Shown here piece after piece: positions 59,279 to 64,000 of a stretch of 64,000 nucleotides of DNA. The translations under genes were made by a program, and so were the position numbers. The stretch lies in contig ONKF01000013.1 in the NCBI GenBank assembly GCA_900318335.1, positions 1 through 64,000 of the forward strand, in the 5' to 3' direction. Origin of the DNA: an uncultured Prevotellaceae bacterium (lineage in GTDB: Bacteria > Bacteroidota > Bacteroidia > Bacteroidales > Muribaculaceae). The notes beneath the pieces were generated by a model, which saw nothing but the letters and a program-made list of their open reading frames with translations, was not told where the DNA came from and did not search any database. Position 1 is the stretch's first letter. Each line of letters opens with the position of its first letter.

Positions 59279-62200
59279 ATGAAAAGATTCTATTCATTGC
59301 TTGCGAGCCTGCTGCTTGTAACCACGGCAGCGCTTGCACAGGTTTCAATCACCGGCACTGTAGTGTCGGCGCATGACAACGAACCTGTCATCGGTGCGAC
59401 AGTCACCGTTGTAGGCACCAAGACGGGCACAGCCACCGACCTGGATGGCCGTTTCACCGTCAATGTGCCTAATGCCAACAGTCAACTGAACATTTCGTAT
59501 ATCGGCATGACGCCTATCACCGTCAAGGCCGAGAACGGCATGATCGTTGAACTCCACAGCAACTCCCAGGACCTTGACGAGGTGGTGGTAGTTGCCTATG
59601 GTACCGCCAAGAAGAGTGAGCTCACCGGTGCCGTGTCCCAGGTGACCTCCCAGCAGATTGAAGCCCGCCCCGTGACCAGTGTCACCTCGGCACTGGAGGG
59701 CACCACGACCGGTCTGGTAGTCAACTCGACCTATGGCCAGCCCGGTAGCGACGCTTCGGTCCGCATCCGCGGTTTCGCTTCGATCACCGGTAGCAACGAG
59801 CCGCTGTATGTCGTCGACGGTGTCCCCTACACTGCCAACATCAGTGACTTGAACAGCGCCGACATCGAGAGCATTACCGTGCTGAAAGACGCGACTTCGG
59901 CCGCCCTGTATGGTAACCGCGCCGGTAACGGTGTCATCCTGATTAACACCAAGAAGGGCCGCAACGACAAGACCCGCATCAACGCATCAGTCATGCTGGG
60001 TACCTACAACCGCGGTATTCCCGAGTATGACCGCATGAATCCCCGTCAGTGGATGAACGCCATGATGCAGAGCTACGTGCGCCAGATCTACGTTAACGGC
60101 AATAATGGCGAGAACCCCGACGGCACACCCAAGGTCATGAGTTGGAGTGAAGCAATGGGTGTAGCCAATAAGGAAATCATCGATTCATATCTGAAATACA
60201 ACATCTTCAACCAGCCCAACGACCAGTTGTTCAATGGTTTCAAGTTGAGGGATGATGCCCAGATCAAGAGCGGCATCGCCGACGACCTCGACTGGTTCAA
60301 GGCCGCTATCCGCAGCGGTTTCCGCCAGGAGTACAACATCAGTGGTGATGGTGGCACCAAGAACGCTAACTATTACCTGGGTGTAGGTTACACCAAGGAG
60401 GAAGGCTACACCAAGGAGTCGGGCTTTGAGCGCATCAATGGTCGCGCTCGCGTCAACCTGGAGCCCAAATCCTGGTTCAAGACCGGCTTGAACATCTCCG
60501 GTTCTCACCAGGTCATCAATTTCCACAGCGAAAATGAGAGCAGTTACAAGAACGCCTTCAGCTACTGCCGCAACATTGCGCCCATCTATCCCGTCTATCA
60601 GCATGACCTGTCTTCTCCTAACGGCGATTACATCCTGGACGAGCAGGGTAACAAGATGTATGACAGCGGTGAAGCCAACGGCCGTCCCCAGTATTCGGGC
60701 CGCCACTATCTGTGGGAGATCGGACTTGACATGGACAGGACCTACCGCAACACCCTGGCCGGCCAGGGCAATGTCACCTTTGTTCTGCCTTATGGATTTG
60801 ACATCACCTTGAATGCCGACTTGAATTTGCGCAATACCGAGAACCGCGAGTATGACAACGCCATCATCGGTGACGGTATGGGTAACAATGCCCGCACCAA
60901 GCGCCTCATCTACCGCTATAAGAACTACACGTTCCAGCAATTGTTGAACTGGAACCGCACCTATGCCGACCGCCACACATTTGAGGTGCTGCTGGGTCAT
61001 GAGAGCTACTACTACAAGTACAACTACCTGTATGGTTTCAAGGCTGTCGAAACCCTTGCCGGCCACGTCGACATGATTAACTTCTCGGACATCCAGAACC
61101 TGTATGATTACGAGGAGAATGACCGCAAGGAGAGCTATCTGGGCCGCGTGCGCTACGTCCTCGATGACAAGTATGCGTTTGAGGGTTCATTCCGCCGTGA
61201 CGGTAGCTCGCGCTTCCATCCCGACCATCGCTGGGGTAACTTCTACAGCGTCGGTGCCAGTTGGATCCTGAGCCGTGAGGACTTTATCCGCAAGTATGAG
61301 TGGATCAACAACCTGAAACTGCGTGCAGCTTATGGTGAGGTAGGTAACGACCGTGGAGCCTCCTACTACAGCTACATGGCCCTGTATGACATCACCGTTA
61401 ATGGTGGCATGGGTGCTCTGGTCAAGAGCCAGCTCACCAACGAGCTCCTGAGCTGGGAGTCGGTAAGGAACCTGAGTGTGGGTCTCGAAGGCCGCCTGTT
61501 CAACCGCCTGAACTTCAGCCTCGAGTTCTTTAACAAGGTATCCCACGACCTGATCTTCAAACTCAACCAGCCGCTGTCGGCCGGTGCCACCAGCACCAGT
61601 ACTGCTGCATCACAGGTACTGATCAACCTGGGTAACATGGCTAACCGCGGTATTGAGTTCTCGATCGACGCCGACATCGTTAAGGCCAAGGACTTCCGTT
61701 TCAACATGGGCCTGAACATGACCTACCTGCACAACGTGATCACCAAGATGCCCGACATCTACAATGTGGGCGGCGAGAAGGATGAGTACGATGCAGGTTT
61801 GCAGGACGGCCAGTACAACTACCGCAAGGGCCACTCGATGTACGAGTTCTATACTTTCACCTTCAAGGGTATCGACGACATGACCGGTAGATCGCTCTAT
61901 GCCTTTAACGATCATGACTGCTATATTCCCGGCATGGTGAAAGACGGTGAGGACGTCACTAATCGCAAAGCTTTAACCGCTGATGAGTATGTTGTCATCG
62001 ACGGTGTGCCCTATGTTTACAACCCCGGCTCCTATGGCAAGCGCGAGTGGCACGGCTCTGCAGTGCCCAAGTTCTATGGTAGCCTCAATCCCACGATTGA
62101 GTACAAGAACTTCACGCTGGGTGCCATCTTCTCATACCAATTGGGCGGCAAGTGTATCGACTGGACCTACCAGAGCCTGACCTCGATGGGCGGCACCCCC

Positions 62201-62644
62201 AGTGCCCTCCACACCGACATGGAGAATGCTTGGGTCAAGGACCTCGATGGCACCGTAACCACCTATACCGATGAGCAGATCAAGGCAATGACCGTGGGTG
62301 AGGGCGAGAACAGCTATGTGAACTATCCCGCCAGCCGCCTGGATCCCAATGGAACCCCCGCGGTTTACGCGACCGACAATAGCTTCAACTCCGCTACCAG
62401 CAATCGCTACATCACCTCGTCTAACTACTTTATTGTTAAGAATATCGGCCTGACTTACCGCTTGCCCAACAGCCTGCTGAAGAAGATTGGCTTTACCAAC
62501 ATCGCGCTCAACGCCACAGTTGAGAACCTGTACACCAAGACTGCCCGCAAGGGTATGAACGCTCAGCAGAACTTCAGCGGTTACGTGGGTGACTACCTGG
62601 TAACTCCGCGCGTGTTCTCGTTCGGTGTGAAGTTTGGTTTCTAA
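59279..62644 (+). CDS. SusC/RagA-type TonB-dependent outer-membrane transporter (second)
   Basis: 1121 residues. A signal peptide (MKRFYSLLASLLLVTTAALA) is followed by the carboxypeptidase-D-like domain (VSITGTVVSAHDNEPVIGATV), the TonB-box region (LDEVVVVAYGTAKKSELTGAV), the plug (SDASVRIRGFASITGSNEPLYVVDG, IESITVLKDATSAALYGNRAGNG) and the barrel ending VFSFGVKFGF. It is about 100 residues longer than the starch SusC in this window and has a different plug, so it has a different substrate, which is not known. It is the first gene of a pair with the SusD-like gene 34 nt downstream. No regulator (ECF sigma or anti-sigma) is seen upstream. Confidence 0.93.
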   Translation: MKRFYSLLASLLLVTTAALAQVSITGTVVSAHDNEPVIGATVTVVGTKTGTATDLDGRFTVNVPNANSQLNISYIGMTPITVKAENGMIVELHSNSQDLDEVVVVAYGTAKKSELTGAVSQVTSQQIEARPVTSVTSALEGTTTGLVVNSTYGQPGSDASVRIRGFASITGSNEPLYVVDGVPYTANISDLNSADIESITVLKDATSAALYGNRAGNGVILINTKKGRNDKTRINASVMLGTYNRGIPEYDRMNPRQWMNAMMQSYVRQIYVNGNNGENPDGTPKVMSWSEAMGVANKEIIDSYLKYNIFNQPNDQLFNGFKLRDDAQIKSGIADDLDWFKAAIRSGFRQEYNISGDGGTKNANYYLGVGYTKEEGYTKESGFERINGRARVNLEPKSWFKTGLNISGSHQVINFHSENESSYKNAFSYCRNIAPIYPVYQHDLSSPNGDYILDEQGNKMYDSGEANGRPQYSGRHYLWEIGLDMDRTYRNTLAGQGNVTFVLPYGFDITLNADLNLRNTENREYDNAIIGDGMGNNARTKRLIYRYKNYTFQQLLNWNRTYADRHTFEVLLGHESYYYKYNYLYGFKAVETLAGHVDMINFSDIQNLYDYEENDRKESYLGRVRYVLDDKYAFEGSFRRDGSSRFHPDHRWGNFYSVGASWILSREDFIRKYEWINNLKLRAAYGEVGNDRGASYYSYMALYDITVNGGMGALVKSQLTNELLSWESVRNLSVGLEGRLFNRLNFSLEFFNKVSHDLIFKLNQPLSAGATSTSTAASQVLINLGNMANRGIEFSIDADIVKAKDFRFNMGLNMTYLHNVITKMPDIYNVGGEKDEYDAGLQDGQYNYRKGHSMYEFYTFTFKGIDDMTGRSLYAFNDHDCYIPGMVKDGEDVTNRKALTADEYVVIDGVPYVYNPGSYGKREWHGSAVPKFYGSLNPTIEYKNFTLGAIFSYQLGGKCIDWTYQSLTSMGGTPSALHTDMENAWVKDLDGTVTTYTDEQIKAMTVGEGENSYVNYPASRLDPNGTPAVYATDNSFNSATSNRYITSSNYFIVKNIGLTYRLPNSLLKKIGFTNIALNATVENLYTKTARKGMNAQQNFSGYVGDYLVTPRVFSFGVKFGF

Positions 62645-62678
62645 TCATCAATCATTACATTTATAAATAGAATACATT

Positions 62679-64000
62679 ATGAAAAAATTCAAATATATAC
62701 TGATTGCAGGTATTGCAGCACTGGGTATGTCATCATGTTCAAGTGACTTCCTTGAAACTGCGCCGACCGCCGAAACCGGTGCGGCTACCGCTTTCGAAAC
62801 GACCGAGAATGTAGAGTTGGCCATCAATGGCTGCGCCCGTGTGATGATGAACCAGTACCTGAGTACACAGGGTATGTGTGGCGAGGGTTGCATCAAGATG
62901 TGGTACGGCAACTATCCTGGCCAGGACTTCTTTGTGAACCTTCCTGGATGGGCATCGCTGATCAACCAAGAGATACACGACACACCCACTAGTCTGTACA
63001 CTTACTATCCCTGGTTCTACTACTACAAGCTGATCAGCAACGCCAATAGTATCGTCCAGAACGTTGACGGTGCCCAAGGCCCCGAGGATGACAAGAAGTT
63101 CCTCAAAGCCCAGGCTTTGACCTTCCGCGCCTATGCCTACATGATGCTGGCACAAATCTATTGCAAGCGCTGGGTTGATTCAGATAACGGCAACTGCCCG
63201 GGTCTCGTTCTGCGTCTGGACGAGAGTGTGGGTGACCTGCCCTTGACTTCACTGGCCGACGCCTACGAACAGATTTACGCCGACCTTGACGAGGCCATCA
63301 ATCTCTATGAGGAGTCTGGCCGTCGTCGTGCGGAAATAGATTTCTTCCTGCCCGACATCGAGGTGGCTTACGCAACCTATGCCCGCGCTGCCCTGAACCG
63401 CTGTGACTGGAACAACGCATCTAAGTATGCCAAGCTGGCCCGCGCCGACCACCCGCTCATGAGCAATACCGAACTGATGAGTAACGGTTTCTGCACCCAC
63501 AACAGCGAGTGGATCTGGGGTGGCTACAGCGCTAGCGACCAGACACTGTATTACTACAGCTACCATGCTTACATTGCCTACAACAGCAATGCCGGTAACG
63601 TGCGCAACTATCCCAAGTGCATCAGCAGGGAGCTGTTCAATCAGATTCCCGAAACCGACATTCGCCGCCAGTGGTGGCTTGACCCCACAGGTTACACTTA
63701 CACCACCTCGACCGGTGAAGCCGCCAACAGCACCCAGCTGGCTAAAGATACCCGTGCCAAATATCCCGACCTGCTGAGCAACGCCAAGGTATTTGCCTAC
63801 ATGCAGTTCAAGGTGCGTTGTAATGACACCCCGGGTGTGGGTGAGCTGAACAACTTCCGCTCCAGTGAGATGCTGCTCATCGAGGCCGAGGCCGAGTACA
63901 TGCTGAACAACCCCAGTGGAGCACAGGCTGCCCTGATTGCCCTGAACAAGACTTCGGGCCGCGATCCCGAGTACAGCTGCAACAAGACGGGTGCCGACCT
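62679..64000 (+). CDS. SusD/RagB-type lipoprotein, cut by the window end
   Basis: At least 440 residues, open at the right edge. ATG at 62679 begins MKKFKYILIAGIAALGMSSC, a lipoprotein signal with Cys20. SSDFLETAPT, TYYPWFYYYKLISNANSIV, KFLKAQALTFRAYAYMMLAQIYCKRW and NNFRSSEMLLIEAEAEYML are SusD/RagB motifs. It pairs with the SusC-like transporter just upstream. The C-terminal part lies outside the window. The substrate is unknown. Confidence 0.92.
   Translation, partial: MKKFKYILIAGIAALGMSSCSSDFLETAPTAETGAATAFETTENVELAINGCARVMMNQYLSTQGMCGEGCIKMWYGNYPGQDFFVNLPGWASLINQEIHDTPTSLYTYYPWFYYYKLISNANSIVQNVDGAQGPEDDKKFLKAQALTFRAYAYMMLAQIYCKRWVDSDNGNCPGLVLRLDESVGDLPLTSLADAYEQIYADLDEAINLYEESGRRRAEIDFFLPDIEVAYATYARAALNRCDWNNASKYAKLARADHPLMSNTELMSNGFCTHNSEWIWGGYSASDQTLYYYSYHAYIAYNSNAGNVRNYPKCISRELFNQIPETDIRRQWWLDPTGYTYTTSTGEAANSTQLAKDTRAKYPDLLSNAKVFAYMQFKVRCNDTPGVGELNNFRSSEMLLIEAEAEYMLNNPSGAQAALIALNKTSGRDPEYSCNKTGAD

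Overview
The window looks like a chromosomal segment of a gut-type Bacteroidales bacterium (Bacteroidota; Muribaculaceae or Prevotellaceae are my best guesses, not proven). The evidence is a type IX secretion (Gld/Por) operon, two SusC/SusD pairs, many promoters with the Bacteroidota -7 box TAnnTTTG about 22-23 nt after a TTG, almost no Shine-Dalgarno sequences, and fairly GC-rich coding DNA with AT-rich gaps. No CRISPR array, rRNA, phage or classical insertion sequence was seen.

Layout. 1-2.4 kb (minus strand): tRNA-Thr, hpf, xerC and rpsU, a translation and chromosome-maintenance block. 2.5-9.7 kb (minus): porT-like, porP/sprF, gldK, gldL, gldM, gldN, the core of type IX secretion. gldM is split by a frameshift at its D2/D3 domain border. 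9.8-26.3 kb: an exopolysaccharide locus with an acyltransferase, Wzx flippase, Wza export lipoprotein, Wzc co-polymerase/tyrosine kinase, Wzy polymerase, four glycosyltransferases, a beta-helix protein, a CotH protein with dockerin repeats and a radical SAM enzyme. 26.3-27.4 kb: ychF. 27.7-33.6 kb: maltodextrin operon (MFS importer, 4-alpha-glucanotransferase broken by a deletion plus frameshift, pullulanase). 33.9-36.2 kb: BspA-type LRR protein with a cohesin-like domain and dockerin. 36.3-44.4 kb: ddl, murF, a GT2 glycosyltransferase, SusA-like neopullulanase, a methyltransferase, a polysaccharide deacetylase and a GT87-like membrane protein. 44.4-55.6 kb (minus): GH53 galactanase, GH13 amylase, then SusF, SusE, SusD, SusC. 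55.9-59 kb: LacI-type regulator, an AT-rich GxxExxY gene inside inverted repeats, and a PafA-like phosphatase. 59.3-64 kb: a second SusC/SusD pair, cut by the window end.

How it works together. SusC-F would bind and import starch fragments. The GH13 enzymes, pullulanase, MFS importer and MalQ would turn them into maltose and glucose. Three LacI-type operators with the core TGCAATCG lie upstream of the MFS-malQ-pulA unit, the amylase-GH53 unit and in the susC/lacI divergent gap, so the LacI protein probably controls one dispersed starch regulon. Their placement suggests activation of the starch units and autorepression of lacI.

Most worth following up: (1) the GxxExxY gene sits between 26-nt inverted repeats, and an 81-bp gene-less copy of the same ends lies at 23.9 kb, suggesting a MITE-like mobile family; (2) the rpsU leader carries a perfect Shine-Dalgarno sequence in a 5'-terminal hairpin loop, and hpf has the only strong Shine-Dalgarno I noticed at a gene start, which suggests bS21-dependent control; (3) cohesin-like and dockerin modules on four secreted proteins; (4) two conserved genes broken by apparent non-3n deletions, which are either real lesions or assembly errors.
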